DNA of 64,000 bases, taken from contig JAHLJT010009436.1 in assembly GCA_031308135.1 (NCBI GenBank), positions 215,735,420 through 215,799,419 of the forward strand. Reading direction: 5' to 3'. The position numbers and the translations under genes were made by a program. The notes below the pieces were generated by a model. That model was not told where the DNA came from. It worked only from the letters and a program-made list of their open reading frames with translations, and made no database searches. This DNA comes from Acheta domesticus. Lineage: Eukaryota; Arthropoda; Insecta; Orthoptera; Gryllidae. Of the stretch, positions 34,060 through 45,839 are shown piece by piece. Position 1 is the stretch's first letter. Each line of letters starts with the position of its first letter.

Positions 34060-35900
34060 TTGGCGGCAAGTCATGAAAGTCTCAACAAGTTGCAACGAAG
34101 AGAGGGACAGATAGAAAGAGACAGACAGATGGAGAGAGAAAAGGGTTGTGACAGAGAAAGAGGAGAACTGGGAGAGAGTAGGTTTGGTAGAAAGAGTATG
34201 ATTGGAAGAAGGAGATATGAGGAGAAAGAGAGAAGATTGAAAGCGAGGAGTGAGACAGTGGAAGAGAGGAGTGGAAGAAAAGACGGAGTGAAAGAGAGAC
34301 TGATTGGGAGAGAGAAGGGTTGGGAGAAAGAGAAGAATTAGGAAAGATGATTCGGGGAGAGAACTGGGGGAAAGAGACGGTTTGGGGAAAAGAGAAAGAT
34401 TAGGAAAGAGAAGGATTCGCAGATAAAATGATTTAGAGAGAGAAGGCTTCGGAGAGAGAAGACTTCGGAGAAAGAAGGCTTCGGAGAAAGACGGCTTCGG
34501 AGAGAGAGAGAAGGCTTCGGAGGGAGAGAGAAGGCTTCGGAGAGAGAGAGAAGGCTTCGGAGAGAGAGAAGGCTTCGGAGAGAGAGAGAAGGCTTCGGAG
34601 AGAGAGAAGGCTTCGGAGAGAGAGAGAAGACTTCGGAGAGAGAGAAGGCTTCGGAGAGAGAGAGAAGGATTCGGAGAGAGAAGGCTTCGGAGAGAGAAGG
34701 CTTCGGAGAGAGAAGGCTTCGGAGAGAGAAGGCTTCGGAGAGAGAAGGATTCGGAGAGAGAAGGATTCGGAGAGAGAAGGATTCGGAGAGAGAAGGATTC
34801 GGAGAGAGAAGGATTCGGAGAGAGAAGAATTCGGAGAGAGAAGAATTCGGAGAGAGGAGAATTCGGAGAGAGAAGAATTCGGAGAGAGAAGAATTCGGAG
34901 AGAGAAGGATTCGGAGAGAGAGAAGAATCCGGAGAGAGAGAAGGATCCGGAGAGAGAGAAGGATTCGGAGAGAGATGGATTCGGAGAGAGATGGATTCGG
35001 AGAGAGATGGATTCGGAGAGAGATGGATTCGGAGAGAGATGGATTCGGAGAGAGATGGATTCGGAGAGAGATGGATTCGGAGAGAGATGGATTCGGAGAG
35101 AGATGGATTCGGAGAGAGATGGATTCGGAGAGAGAAGAATTCGGAGAGAGAAGGATGGGCAGAGCGGATTGGGAGAGAGAAGGATTCGGAGAGATAAGTA
35201 TTCGAAGAGAGATGGATTGGGAGAGAGGATTCGGAGAGAGAGAAGGATTCGGAGAGAGAAGGATTCGGACAGAGAGAGAAGTATTCGGAGAGAGAGAGAA
35301 GGATTCGGAGAGAGAGAGAAGGATTCGGAGAGAGAGAAGGATTCGGAGAGAGAGAAGGATTCGGAGAGAGAGAAGGATTCGGAGAGAGAGAGAAGAATTC
35401 GGAGAGAGAGAGAAGGATTCGGAGAGAGAGAGAAGGATTCGGAGAGAGAGAGAAGGATTCGGAGAGAGAGAAGGATTCGGAGAGAGAGAAGAATTCGGAG
35501 AGAGAGAGAAGAATTCGGAAAGAGAAGGATTCGGAGAGAGGAGGATTCGGAGAGAGAAGGATTTGGAGAGAGAAGAATTCGGAGAGAGAAGAATTGGCAG
35601 AGCGGATTGGGAGAGAGAAGAATTGGAAGAGAGTAGGATTGGGCCAGAGTAAGACTGAGAGAGAAGGATTGAGTATTGGGAGAGAGAGAAGGATTGAGAG
35701 AGAGAAGGATTCGGAGAGAGATGGATTCGGAGAGAGAAGGAATTTGCAGAGCGGATTGGGAGAGAGTAGGATAGGCAGAGCGTATTGGGAGAGAGAAGGA
35801 TTGGAAGAGAGTAGGATTGGGACAGAGTAGGACTGAGAGAAATATTGGGAGAGAGAGAAGGATTGGGAGAGAGAAGAATTGGGAGAGGGAGAAGGAAATG
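34060..35900. repeat. 16-bp purine-rich minisatellite, 1.8 kb
   Basis: The core unit is GGAGAGAGAAGGATTC, with lengths of 16, 18 and 20 from GA gain or loss. Variant zones follow each other: AAGGCTTC (34440-34745), AAGGATTC and AAGAATTC (34746-34930), perfect ATGGATTC (about 34970-35130), longer AAGGATTC units (35215-35520), then mixed AGATTGGGAGAG forms to 35900. The left 350 bases are a degenerate approach. Minus-strand open frames of 705 and 572 codons across it read a SLSESFSLRILLSPNP-type repeat and are artefacts. Confidence 0.95.
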
Positions 35901-36397
35901 GACCGACGCATGGAGAGGTCACTGAGGATAGGCTTCGCAGGGAAGATGGCGCGGTAGCAGAAGAAATACGGCTCTTGACATCCCTCCGGAAGCGCTGCCG
36001 CCCTCGCTTCTGTTTGCGCGGCGGTCGCGGGTCGCAAGGCCCTGTTTTGCTTCCTGAGGAAAACCGCAACCATCGATTTATTAGCCAACTTTTCAGACGG
36101 CGGGGCTCTAAAACTACAGTTCACTCCGCTGGGCGCGGTCTCCAAATCCACTACTCTCCAGAAAGTACGAACTTTCAGCTTTCATCTTTATCATCATCAC
36201 GTGCTCAACTAGCAGGCATTCTTTAGATTTTCTAAATCTTTGTTCGACTGATCTCAATATCTACATTTAAGAACTTGTTCTCGGAATGCCAAGATAGAGA
36301 CGGTTGAGAATTATATAAATCAAAGCCTATCTCAAAAAGGACCGTGATAATCTATGAGCAAAAAGAACATGAAGAAAATCTTAAGACAGAAACTCAC
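35901..36397. other. mixed-composition stretch
   Basis: A GC-richer portion (35930-36140) then AT-rich sequence. GGAAGATGGCGCGG (35940-35953) is a weak YY1-like match. Nothing else recognised. Confidence 0.45.
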
Positions 36398-36440
36398 CGA
36401 GTGACAATGGCAACATGAGCGATTTTACTCCAGCGGAGTG
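36398..36440 (-). CDS. candidate 43-nt internal exon
   Basis: On the minus strand the acceptor TTATATTTTCTTTCAG (36456-36441) is close to ideal. 43 bases later comes the donor CTCG|GTGAGT (GT at 36397-36396). Entered in phase 0 it reads HSAGVKSLMLPLSL. In phase 1 it reads LRWSKIAHVAIVT. Phase 2 meets a stop. Entry in phase 1 is compatible with the candidate first exon at 44552-44711, which leaves phase 1. No protein family is recognised and conservation is untested. Confidence 0.33.
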
Positions 36441-36649
36441 CTGAAAGAAAATATAAGAACAATAGTGTATTCGTGCATAACCTTCTGTGTCTGATATATA
36501 CCTGATATGCAACGTTAAAGCGATTCTGCAGACACTGATGGTGGCGGTAGTGATTGTGGCGGCAGAGGTAGAAAAAAACATAGTGAACAGCGAATTTCGA
36601 CATCGGAAGCCAGGGAGAACTAACGCTGTGGCACGGTGACTGCTGCAGC
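36441..36649. other. AT-rich flank
   Basis: Upstream intron if the exon is real. Nothing else recognised. Confidence 0.45.
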
Positions 36650-36905
36650 ATAGATGGTGCGACGGCAGAGGCGGCTGTTGCGGCGGAGTAGCGGCGGCGG
36701 CGGTGGCGGTGGCGGTGGCGGTGGCGGTAATGGTGGCGGAGGTGGTGGCGGTGGCGGTAATGGTGGCGGTGGAGGTAATGGTGGCGGTGGCGGTAATAGT
36801 GGCGGTGGCGGTGGCGGTGGCGGAGCGGTGGCGGGCGCGGGGGCGGGGGCGGCAGCGGCAGCGGCGGCGGCGGTGGCGGCGGCGGCGGCGTCGCGTCGTC
36901 GCCGG
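36650..36905. repeat. (GGC/GGT)n imperfect trinucleotide tract
   Basis: About 250 bases of GGY triplets with GTAATGGTGGC-type interruptions (36725-36800), turning to GCG at the right. Confidence 0.92.
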
Positions 36906-37165
36906 GGCTGTCGCTCGTATATTTGAAACTCATAAAATGCAAACTTCGCCGTTGATTCTCTTTGCTTTTTCTCTCCATTTCACCTCCGCCTCCGGCCTCG
37001 CTTGGCGTTCCGCAACCCAACCCTCCTGCTTCCGCTCCCGTCGCCGACTTACGTGGCCGTGCGTCTTCTGTTTTTACGTGGGCCGTCTCGAATGAGCAAA
37101 CACCCCCTCGCTTGGAGACGGCGCACACGTTCTCGAGCACAGATACTTTTTGAAACTCACATTGC
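36906..37165. promoter_or_regulatory. GC-rich block with a minus-strand donor
   Basis: GGCCAC|GTAAGT on the minus strand (GT at about 37052) follows an open frame containing FETAHVKTEDARP. No acceptor or promoter motif supports an exon, so this is only noted. Confidence 0.2.
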
Positions 37166-39049
37166 AATCGTATATTATATGTATAAATCTGTCAGGGTTG
37201 ATGACTTCTGTTTCAATAGGCTCACTTATATTAAAGAATAAATTGTAAGCAGAAATAATATAGGAAAGTGGATTAATAATAAAAGAGTCTTTAAACAAAT
37301 TAAAGTTGATTTTTAATGGGTTCATCTTTGCTTGATTATATATTTACACCAAACACATGGTTTCATGCTGACTCACAAAATACATTGTTATAAACATTTA
37401 AGTTACTAAGTTGAAGGAACTAGGAATGCACATATGCAACCCGCAGCACGTGTTACTATTAGGCGTAACTGAAATATGATGGGTCCTTGTTCCTCAAAGA
37501 CCGGTTTTAGCCCCCCCCCCCTCGTTTTAGGGGTGTCGAGTTAGTTGCTTACATTGTAATCTACAATTACCTTCATTTGCGTGTACCTAAAGGACATAAA
37601 ACTATCTAATATTTTTTTCAATATCTAGCTCTTCTGGGTTTCTGAACTCCATAGCATGGGCGGTCAGAAACAGGCGATTGGAAATCTTACATATTAAATT
37701 GATTATTCGACCCTCCGTGAAATTATACCACACTGATCTATTTGTTTGAAAATAAACACCATGATTAACGTTGATAATAAATGTTAGAATGTTCATTCAC
37801 GCAATGTGTCAGGATTATGGAATGTAAAATGCCGGTTATTTCAGAGCCTGACCATCGGAAGTTAACACCCAAAATGTAGATATCTTCACACTTCAAAACA
37901 GTAGTTTACCAAGTACGAAATGTTCGCTGGGATCTAACTAATTAATTATTAATTTTCGTTTGCGACGTTCAACGAACAGACTAATATTTACATTGAATGA
38001 ATCTGAAATCAATGTCAGTTCTACAAATGTTAGACAGCAGACCTCTACCCAAGAGACGCTCGGTGATGGCAGTTGTGACATTAGTGCATACGAATAATTG
38101 GGCACAAACAAAGTAAACCATAAAATGCAATAAGTATATTCATATTACTTCCATGATGAAAATGACAAAAAGAAAACATCCTTATTTACTACTAGAATAT
38201 TTTGAGAAGTTCAAGCACAAACCTAACGACTACGTAACCACTGCGTCCACAATCTAATTTATCCATCTAAATTACACACGGAAACAAGAAAAGACTCTTT
38301 GCAACCGAAATGTGGCCGTAAATCGGGAAAATTGTGCCATCAAAAAGTTTCAAAATACTTTGGGTAAAAAATTACTGCAATTTAAATAAAAGAGAGACTT
38401 TTGGAGAAAATAAGAATGAGGAAACTCTATTTTCCACAATGAGCAGAAAAAACTGAAAGACGGAAGTACTTACATTTAAAGTTCGAAATAGTTTTCTCAT
38501 TTATATTTATTGCCAAATTGATTAATACTAGTGGCCACTAGCAGCAAAAATGCTGTTTAACATATTCACAGAATTATTTTTCAAAAACGTAGCACGCTAA
38601 ATAATAATTCTCCAACACACACTGCGAAAGAATACCAAATCTAGTTCTATCGTAGAGCGTTGCAATACATTAGGCTAAATATTTTAACAAATACAATCTC
38701 CACAAATACTGCAATAACACAGTTCCCGATATGTAAAGTACAATTGTTCCTAACAAACCACGATTATAAAGAAATTAATGTTACAAAACACAACACGTGA
38801 ATAATGAAAGTTTCATGAGCCTCCTCTTTCCTAGATCCTTGCTGTCGCCATGACGTCAGGTGAATGGTAAGAGGCGACCCCACTGAGTGAGAGAATGCGG
38901 TCGGTACGTACAGAACGAGAATATTTGGAATAGCTCAATCAAACATTGACAATTTTAATTATTTGTTTTCCAACGCCCACACTTGGCATGTTAGCCAGTT
39001 TCCCTCAGCGTGTGGGGATTCGCACGTTCACAATGGTCAAGCGCGTAGG
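37166..39049. other. AT-rich stretch, nothing recognised
   Basis: The longest AT-rich interval before 39 kb. A C-run (37510-37522) and a small GC-richer patch (38820-38910) are the only local features. Confidence 0.55.
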
Positions 39050-39240
39050 TGGCGAATCACTGTTGCTCATTTAGCGTTACCCAGGAGAAACGTATGATAG
39101 ACCCACGTATTTTAACCATCCCAGCATTCGCTTATGTCCAAGGGAAACCACGAAAAACCCTGGATGGCAAGCCCGAGGGCCGAACCTGGACCTCCCGACT
39201 GCGACTCCAGCGCGCTACGCACTCAACGAATTCGCTCGGT
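39050..39240 (-). mobile_element. dispersed repeat fragment related to family A
   Basis: GGAAACCACGAAAAACCCTG (39143-39162) resembles the GAAACCGCGGAAAACTACCG segment of family A copy 1 (18649-18668), and TTCGCTTATGTCC corresponds to TTCGCCTGGT. GACCTCCCGACTGCGACTCC further right is typical of tRNA-derived or composite insect repeats, with a reverse B-box-like core. Strand is uncertain. Confidence 0.4.
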
Positions 39241-40199
39241 GTTTACAGTTTTAGTCACAATCGAAACTTTCCATTTTGGACTTTTTCCGAGATTCTACGT
39301 ATTTAACAAAACCTAGGAAGATGAGACTCTAGACACCTCTCCACACAGCCGAAGGCTACAAAGTTTTCTTTCAATTTCTACGCGCAATGGGAGTTAGTAA
39401 TATAGAGGTTTTTGTGTTTTTCCAAGGCATTCAGCAAGGTTGTATTAAACAAAAACTCTCAATAGGACAAAGGCTTCATTTTGTTTTCAATTTATACGCG
39501 CAATGGAAGTTAGATACAGATAAACCAAGAACATGTAAGTCTTGTTGCTAATACCACATTTTTATCATTTTCTATTCTTGAAACTTGCATTCTAATAGAT
39601 AATCATATCAAAAATATTGGGAAATATAAATTTTGTGTAAAAGTATTGTGCAGTCAATTGCACAAAAGTGACTCAACTAAGAAATCTTTAAAATATTATA
39701 TTATTTCAAAGGAATAATTTATCATCACCATTGATTATCTAATTAGAGCGTTATTTTTAAAATCAATAAAAACTAATCAAAACTTCAAGATATTTTTGAA
39801 GAAATAACTGTTCAAGAACTGAACAAGAAATAACAATCTATGAACAGTTCTACAAGAAAGTGAATGAATTGAAAAAAAAATGAAATTATTATCTGAAGAA
39901 ATTGGTAACAAGCGGTAAATAACACATAAAGTTTGCACATCGGAACTCCCAAGATAATAAAACATAATTAACGAACTCATGTGTATCTGTAACTACATAC
40001 CGAGTGTCAGTCTACTTCACACAGTCCCGAAACGCACGTCTTCGCCATACCCCAAAGAAACACAAAGATTCGCCACATACAATCACAATGAAATAAAATT
40101 TAAAGCTTCGCTTGGCAAGAATTTCTTTTTTCTTCTTCCTTAGACTGTCATTTTCCTTTTCCTCTTTCAAGTTGTGAATAATGGCCTTTCCAAAGCGCT
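39241..40199. other. AT-rich stretch with a short direct duplication
   Basis: TACGCGCAATGGGAGTTAG (39379-39397) recurs as TACGCGCAATGGAAGTTAG (39497-39515), with TTTCAATTT in front of both. Confidence 0.6.
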
Positions 40200-40500
40200 C
40201 ATTCATTCATGATCCAACGATTCCGAAAGAACATTTCGCACGCCGGAACACATAAATCTCGAACGCGCACGTGAAGCGAGCGCGGGGGGCGGCGCCATAA
40301 CGCGTGGCGGGGAGCAGCGCCGAGATTTTTTTGCTTCCGAGCCGGAAACGCGGCGTCCCCGCGCCGTCCCGCGCCGCTTCCGGCGGCGAAAAAGTCTTAA
40401 GCGCGAGCGCCTCCTAGCCACTTAGCGGCGAAATTGTCAAAGAATGCGGCGTTCATTTGTCAACGCGAGCGCGTACCCCGCGGAGTGGCTCATCCGACGA
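40200..40500. other. CpG-island-like block
   Basis: GC-rich sequence with an inverted ETS-type core (CTTCCGGCGG, about 40377-40386). It adjoins the next trinucleotide tract. Confidence 0.5.
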
Positions 40501-40830
40501 CGGCGAAGGCGATGACGGCGGTGACAACGGCGACGACGACGACGGCGGAGCGAAGACGGCGACGACAGCGACGACGCCAAAGACGGCAAAAACGGAAAAG
40601 ACGGCGATGACGGCGATGACGACGAAGACGGCGAAGACGGCGGAGACGGCGGAGACGGCGGAGACGGCGGAGACGGCGAAGACGGCGATGACGGCGAAGA
40701 CGACGGCGAAGACGACGGCGAAGACGACGGCGAAGACGACGGCGAAGACGACGGCGAAGACGACGGCGAAGAGAGCGAAGACAACGAAGGCAACGAAGGC
40801 AACGAAGACGGTGAAGACGACGACTTTTGC
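40501..40830. repeat. (GACGGCGAA)n-type trinucleotide repeat
   Basis: GAC, GGC, GAA, GAG and GAT triplets repeat. Between 40690 and 40770 a 12-base unit (GACGACGGCGAA) is nearly perfect, and 40638-40680 has a 9-base GAGACGGCG unit. Frames read Thr/Ala/Lys, Ser/Pro or Arg/Leu repeats. Confidence 0.93.
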
Positions 40831-41251
40831 ATTTCATTATCCTCGTCCAAATATCTCTGTCAACGCAATTATGTAAATGGAGATGATAATTATATGTCCA
40901 GAAATGTTCCGCGCACTTCATGAGAAATGGTTACGTACCTAAAAATTATCTTTATCTATAGAACAATATATTAACACTCTACAAATGAACTATCTTCCAT
41001 ATTCCATAAATAAGCCGATACCTCCTTCGTCGCTACCAATAGTTTCCATCATCGTTGTTCATTTTCTTTCGTTGTCGAAGACTTTCGTATATAAAGTTAC
41101 CGAAGCGTTCGTATTCTCCATCACCACAGCTTAAACTGTATTGTTTTGTGCCCACCTACCATTGAAGAAACTTTATTTTAAGCAAATCTACAAGAAACAA
41201 TATTTTGACGACCGATTTCGTTCTTTGAAAGATTCCGTCTCCTATAAACTG
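40831..41251. other. AT-rich stretch, nothing recognised
   Basis: Unique AT-rich sequence. Confidence 0.6.
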
Positions 41252-41253
41252 TA

Positions 41254-41636
41254 GAGAGTGCCTGAGAATACATGTTAATAATTTCTAGAGTATGTATAAA
41301 AGTCGAAAATTATTACTTTTTGCCAATGAACATGCAGCCCGAAATTTCATGAAACGGAGTTACTCACAAGATATTTTCCCCTGTTTTACAGGCATCTCCT
41401 CACGCAAACATTTTCCGGAAGTCACGTTCCTACCCAGACAAGGATATTTCAGTTACCTGCCAAACACCTACTAAGCTTATGGAGGTTAACAAAAAATCAG
41501 CAGCCAATGCAATATGCATAAATGCGTATAATTCCGTTATATGCAATCCTCTCGACACATTCAGTGGCAAAAAGTGATAATTTTCGACCCCTCTAGATGC
41601 CTTAGAAGTTGGTAACATTTATTTTGAGCCACCCCG
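41254..41636. mobile_element. hairpin MITE with TA target site
   Basis: TA (41252-41253 and 41637-41638) flanks inverted ends. The right end read inward begins CGGGGTGGCTCAAAATAAATG and the left GAGAGTGCCTGAGAATACATG. Similarity continues inward: GTCGAAAATTATTACTTTTTG (41302-41322) pairs with GTCGAAAATTATCACTTTTTG in reverse (41588-41568). The arms extend about 130 bases. No transposase frame is present, so it would have been moved by a Tc1/mariner-type enzyme. Confidence 0.75.
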
Positions 41637-41699
41637 TATTGTTCCTATTGCGCAACCTCAGAACGTTACAGGTTGCCTCTATCCATTTCATATGTTGAG

Positions 41700-42300
41700 C
41701 ATATTTTCTGCCCTCTTGACCCCACACTGGGATCATTCACCGCCTCTGTCCCTTCGCCTCTCCACGGCCATTCCTCCCATGGTGGCCCAACCCGTCCGTC
41801 TCCCGCAGTCTTCCCAGTCGCTTTTGCCGGCGGCGGCGTCAGCGCCATCCCTCCTCCAGACAGATGCGAGCGCGGCGGCGGCTGCGTCGGTGTCCCAAGC
41901 AAAAACCTGTATCGCATCGCGTCAGAGGTGAGCGATGGGCGCGGGGGCGTCGGCCGCACGCGGGCGTGTTGGCGACACTGCATCCCTCACGCGCCGCCGC
42001 CATTCCGCCCTCTCCCTCCGCCTCCCGCGATCTGCATACGTCACGTGGGCGTGGAGGCGGCGGCGGCGGCGGCCGCCAAAAAGCGCGGGCTATGATGGCC
42101 CCGGGGCGCAGAGGCGTCGCCGCGTAGGTGCGCCTGACGGCCGAGGCGGCGCGACGGGGCGGGGGCGGGGTCGGAGCCCGCGGGCGATGCCCGGTGGCAC
42201 AGCCAGGCCAAGCGGAGAGGAATGGACCCCGCCCTCACCTGCGACCGACGACGTGACGCACGTCGCGGTGTGAGGTGAATGGTCGCGGGAACGAACTGGA
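41700..42300. promoter_or_regulatory. CpG island with a consensus minus-strand donor
   Basis: Dense CpG sequence containing GCC and GGC runs (about 42054-42075). On the minus strand CGCAG|GTGAGG (GT at 42238-42237) matches the donor consensus and follows GACGTGCGTCACGTCGTC, which has two CRE-like halves (about 42268-42251). This may be a non-coding first exon upstream of the 36398-36440 candidate. Confidence 0.35.
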
Positions 42301-44519
42301 ACAGCTGGGTACAGGCAAAATGCGAAATATGTTGTTTTCTAAAGCGGGATCTGTTGTTTTATAGTAGCAGTCGTTTAATAATGCTACCCAAAGTAAGCTG
42401 CGATATTTTACCTTACTGCTCTCGCTGGCTGTCCTCATATAATTTGAACTGCAGTATTGCCGATACGTTTCAATCTGTGAACATGAATTTTAATTTAGCA
42501 CAGATGGGGTAATATTACTTCTTTTGATATTCTCGTCACGTTCTTAATACATTCAATTAAGATTAAAAGAGAACATTTCAATTTAGTTTAACATTTTATT
42601 GTTGAAAAGGCATGATCGTAACGAGTATTAACATAGCTATTAACGCATATTCATTTCGTTATTTTAAAAAATCTCTGTATTCTTGAACTTCTTGTATTGC
42701 CTGTGGAAACATACATGGTTTTATAATTCCTGTATTCTTTATAAACAAATTCTGTAAGAGCATAATGTGAATCCACTAGTGAAAAAATCACTCTTTCCTG
42801 TACGGATTCACGTTCCTTCAACAGAAGTAAATGTCCGTGGACTGTATTCCTCCTCCTCATCTAATAGTATTTATCTATTACACGAAGGAAGTTCTAGGGA
42901 TGATAAAACCTTATGATGAAAATTTAGTTTGGAGGGAACGTGTATCGCACTCTGTAAGAGGAATGGATTTGTTTCAGGAAAAAAGCAAACTACCCAAAAG
43001 ACACTCAGAACCAAAACATTTTCGTTGAAACAAATATTATTGACTAATGTATCATCTTTATAAAAATACCTATTTAAAATGTATTCTAGATAAATAAACA
43101 ATCTTGGAGCTTGAAAAATAGCTTCACAGCCCCACGTTTTCTCTCTTGATGCGAGTTTATAATTAAAACTAGCGCCTCCCTCGGCCTCGTTTATTATAGT
43201 ATACGTGCACTATCTTAAAACTACATATTTTTTATGCTTTCACCAAATATTGCCTTAGCCAACAACAATCGAAAGCTCCATTATTTCTGTTACCACATAA
43301 CACAGTTTTCCCAAAATACCGCGCCTCTTAATGCGTATCCTAAATTTCATACAGGCGTGGTTATGTCAGCGGGACGGCCAACTTACTCAGGATGCCAAGG
43401 TGGTAGAGATTGCTAACTTACTTAGCATGCTCAGGATGCGCAGGGATGGCTAGCTTGCTGAACATGCCAAAGGAAATGGTCAGATTAGGGTAGGGGAGAT
43501 GTTAGGGTAGCTGCCCATTTTGCCCGTATCGTATTTATACTCGCATAGGTGAGGGGGCGGATGATGTGACGCTGCCCAGAGGAAGGAAACTACGTGCCGT
43601 TGGTGCCAGAAAATAAATAAATAGTTTAGAAAGAATTTTTTAGATTACCATATACTCGTCTTCTGACAGCACATTTTCCTCCTTTATGGATTTTTTCTTT
43701 AACCGTACCATACAATCTCTTTTCTGCGAATTGATACGACGGAGAGACCATCTGGGGGTGAATACCAGAAATCAAAAGGTTGGAAAGCTTGATGAAGTAG
43801 GCTCTGTAACGGTTTAAAGACCAGGCCAAACAGCATCAGGTTATGTAATTTATGTGTAATAACTACCTACTATTACTTTAAAAAACATTATACTCGTCCA
43901 GGCAGTCGGGGTTCGCGCGTAAACGATTACAAATTATTTTACATATTCAAATAGAGAACTTTTATTACGTCCTTGTTCTTTTAAAATTAATTTAATATAT
44001 TTAAAGGCAGAATGGTTAAATTCTCCTTCTCTAATTTCTTTTTGTACTCTGAATTATTTGATTTCTAAAACATGTATGAATTCGAGAGATTGTACTGCCA
44101 ACGGCTTAGTCGCTAGCATTATTTACAGACGGACGCACAGATGTTTTCCCGTAAATCAGCAATCAAGGACTCACAAACCGTGGATTCTGGCAACACGTGT
44201 AATGAGAAGTGATTGACTATGTAAAAGAACACGAATGATCCTCTTTTGGGCATCAAGGACCTAACAAAAAATTGTTTGAGTCGAAAAATGGCAGTTTCTC
44301 GCTGCAGCATTACAAAAACTTTCTCTGTACCACGTAAGTAATGTGCGAGAATGTAAAAAGTAACACAAAGAAAAGTAAACGTACAACATTTTCTTAAAAT
44401 TTACGACACCTTTTAAATTTGGTGAAAATTTTAAACTTCTCGAAAGTGTCAAGATTCGCTACAATAGACTAACAAAATTCCGACATTGCATTCATCCATG
44501 CTCGTTCATGTTCTCAGAA
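42301..44519. other. AT-rich stretch, nothing firmly recognised
   Basis: Mostly unique. 43365-43460 has loosely repeated GCTAACTTACTTAGCATGC-like pieces with CAGGATGC. A plus-strand acceptor (TTTGTTTCAG at 42970-42979) precedes a short frame ending in a stop and is not called. Confidence 0.5.
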
Positions 44520-44551
44520 TAGCCCTCTCCAAGAGCGCGTCGTGTACTTAC

Positions 44552-44711
44552 TTTTATCTCGAGGGTCCGGCTCTGAAAGGCGACGTCTGTTCCCCTGTTC
44601 CCCTCCATTTCCGTGCAGGTAACGGTTGTTGCTTACACCGAAGGGTCCCGTCGTGTCCCTAACAGCTTCAGTCGCAGCGACGGCAGATCCCCTAGCGGCG
44701 GACGCCGACAT
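44552..44711 (-). CDS. candidate first coding exon, gene not recognised
   Basis: On the minus strand an ATG (44711-44709) with an in-frame TGA six bases upstream opens 53 codons and ends at the donor AAAA|GTAAGT (GT at 44551-44550), leaving phase 1. The peptide starts MSASAARGSAVAATEAV, is low in hydrophobics and ends GNRRRLSEPDPRDK, as in a disordered N-terminus. It sits in a GC-rich block opposite a C-rich plus-strand region. No domain is recognised. It may alternatively be 5' UTR or chance. Confidence 0.27.
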
Positions 44712-45080
44712 TACTCACGCGCCGTCAAGCCATATCACCCCACCTCCGCCTCGCACCCCCAGGGTCCCCCTCTCCTCGCCCCGTCTTCCTAAGAGTCACC
44801 CCCGCACGATCTTTCTTTCCCCCTCCCGCAGTGGAACATCATTACGCGTACAACTTCATGAAAACCCCGGTGCGATCCCCCCTTACGCACCGGATAGAGA
44901 TACGGAGGAAAAAAATATCACTTTGCATAACTCCGTGAAATATCTCGCCGCGTTCTCCGAGATTAATCGACGGAGGTCGTCTTGAATGTGGGCCGCAAGC
45001 AGGCGGTGAAGATAAGGATGGTTGCAGCAGACTCGAGGATGGTTGGACGACATGAGTTTGAATCTCGGCTGGCGCCGAGA
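44712..45080. other. GC-rich block, possible promoter of the minus-strand candidate gene
   Basis: C-rich on the plus strand. A plus-strand acceptor (TTTCTTTCCCCCTCCCGCAG, 44812-44831) starts a frame of about 34 codons that ends in a stop. Whether it is used is unknown. GTTTGAATCTCGG (45056-45068) is B-box-like. Confidence 0.35.
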
Positions 45081-45520
45081 GTACATGTCGTGTCATTGGC
45101 TGAGTATGTGAAAATCGTTTGAGGTATGCGGGAACTAGATATTGATACACGCGACTACTTTAGTGGCTTGACATCCACGATGCATGCAGCGTGTAATATG
45201 TTTATCTTTCTTTTACACCTTTCACACGTATTTTATCTTACAAACAGATTTGGTCAAAAACTTCAAGAATGTTTCGTTTCCTCACGTTTTCTTTATTACC
45301 AGTTACACTGCTTTATCTAACCCGGTTTAAAGGTATTTTAAGATACCACGATGTATTAAAAAAACTGCAGAATTTGTATAAATCATTTATATTTATTGTT
45401 CAGATCCTCCTGCAATTTGATTTTAATATTATTTCGCTATTTTTTCCGTAATTTCATTGTTTCAGGAAGCAATCTTTCCATTATTCTTCAGTTTAATAAA
45501 AACGTCTGGCCCAGAGGATA
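45081..45520. other. AT-rich stretch, nothing recognised
   Basis: Unique AT-rich sequence. Confidence 0.6.
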
Positions 45521-45839
45521 ATAGTGTCGTCGGCGTTTGCAACAGCAGCCCCAGCCCCAAACCGATCGAAGCGAGACAGGCGGGATCATGAAGACGCAGC
45601 GGGACGAACGGAACAACAATCAGCCAATCAACCGAACTCAAGCGGCGGGCTATCCGGGGCTCCCCTCGGCAGGGCATTCCGAAGCTCGGGGGCTATACAG
45701 CATCACCCGCGGCCCCGCCTCCGCACTGCATCGCCCCCCGTGCGTCTGCTTGCCCGCCGCCCGCGAGCAACTCGGCGAATAAGCAGCGGGCGGGCGGGCC
45801 GGGCGGCGGGCTTGCGCGGGAGGGCGGACGGGAGCGGAC

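Noticed and set aside
33952..36151. Very long minus-strand open frames (705 and 572 codons) and several plus-strand ones
   Set aside because: They lie on the 16-bp minisatellite, all frames give the same repeat peptide, and no unique domain or start context is present.
41292..41618. Short open frames on both strands at 41.3-41.6 kb
   Set aside because: They lie on the two inverted arms of the MITE and mirror each other.
44600..44625. Plus-strand ratchet-type site (pyrimidine tract, CAG, GTAACG)
   Set aside because: The donor half is weak and it overlaps the candidate exon on the other strand.
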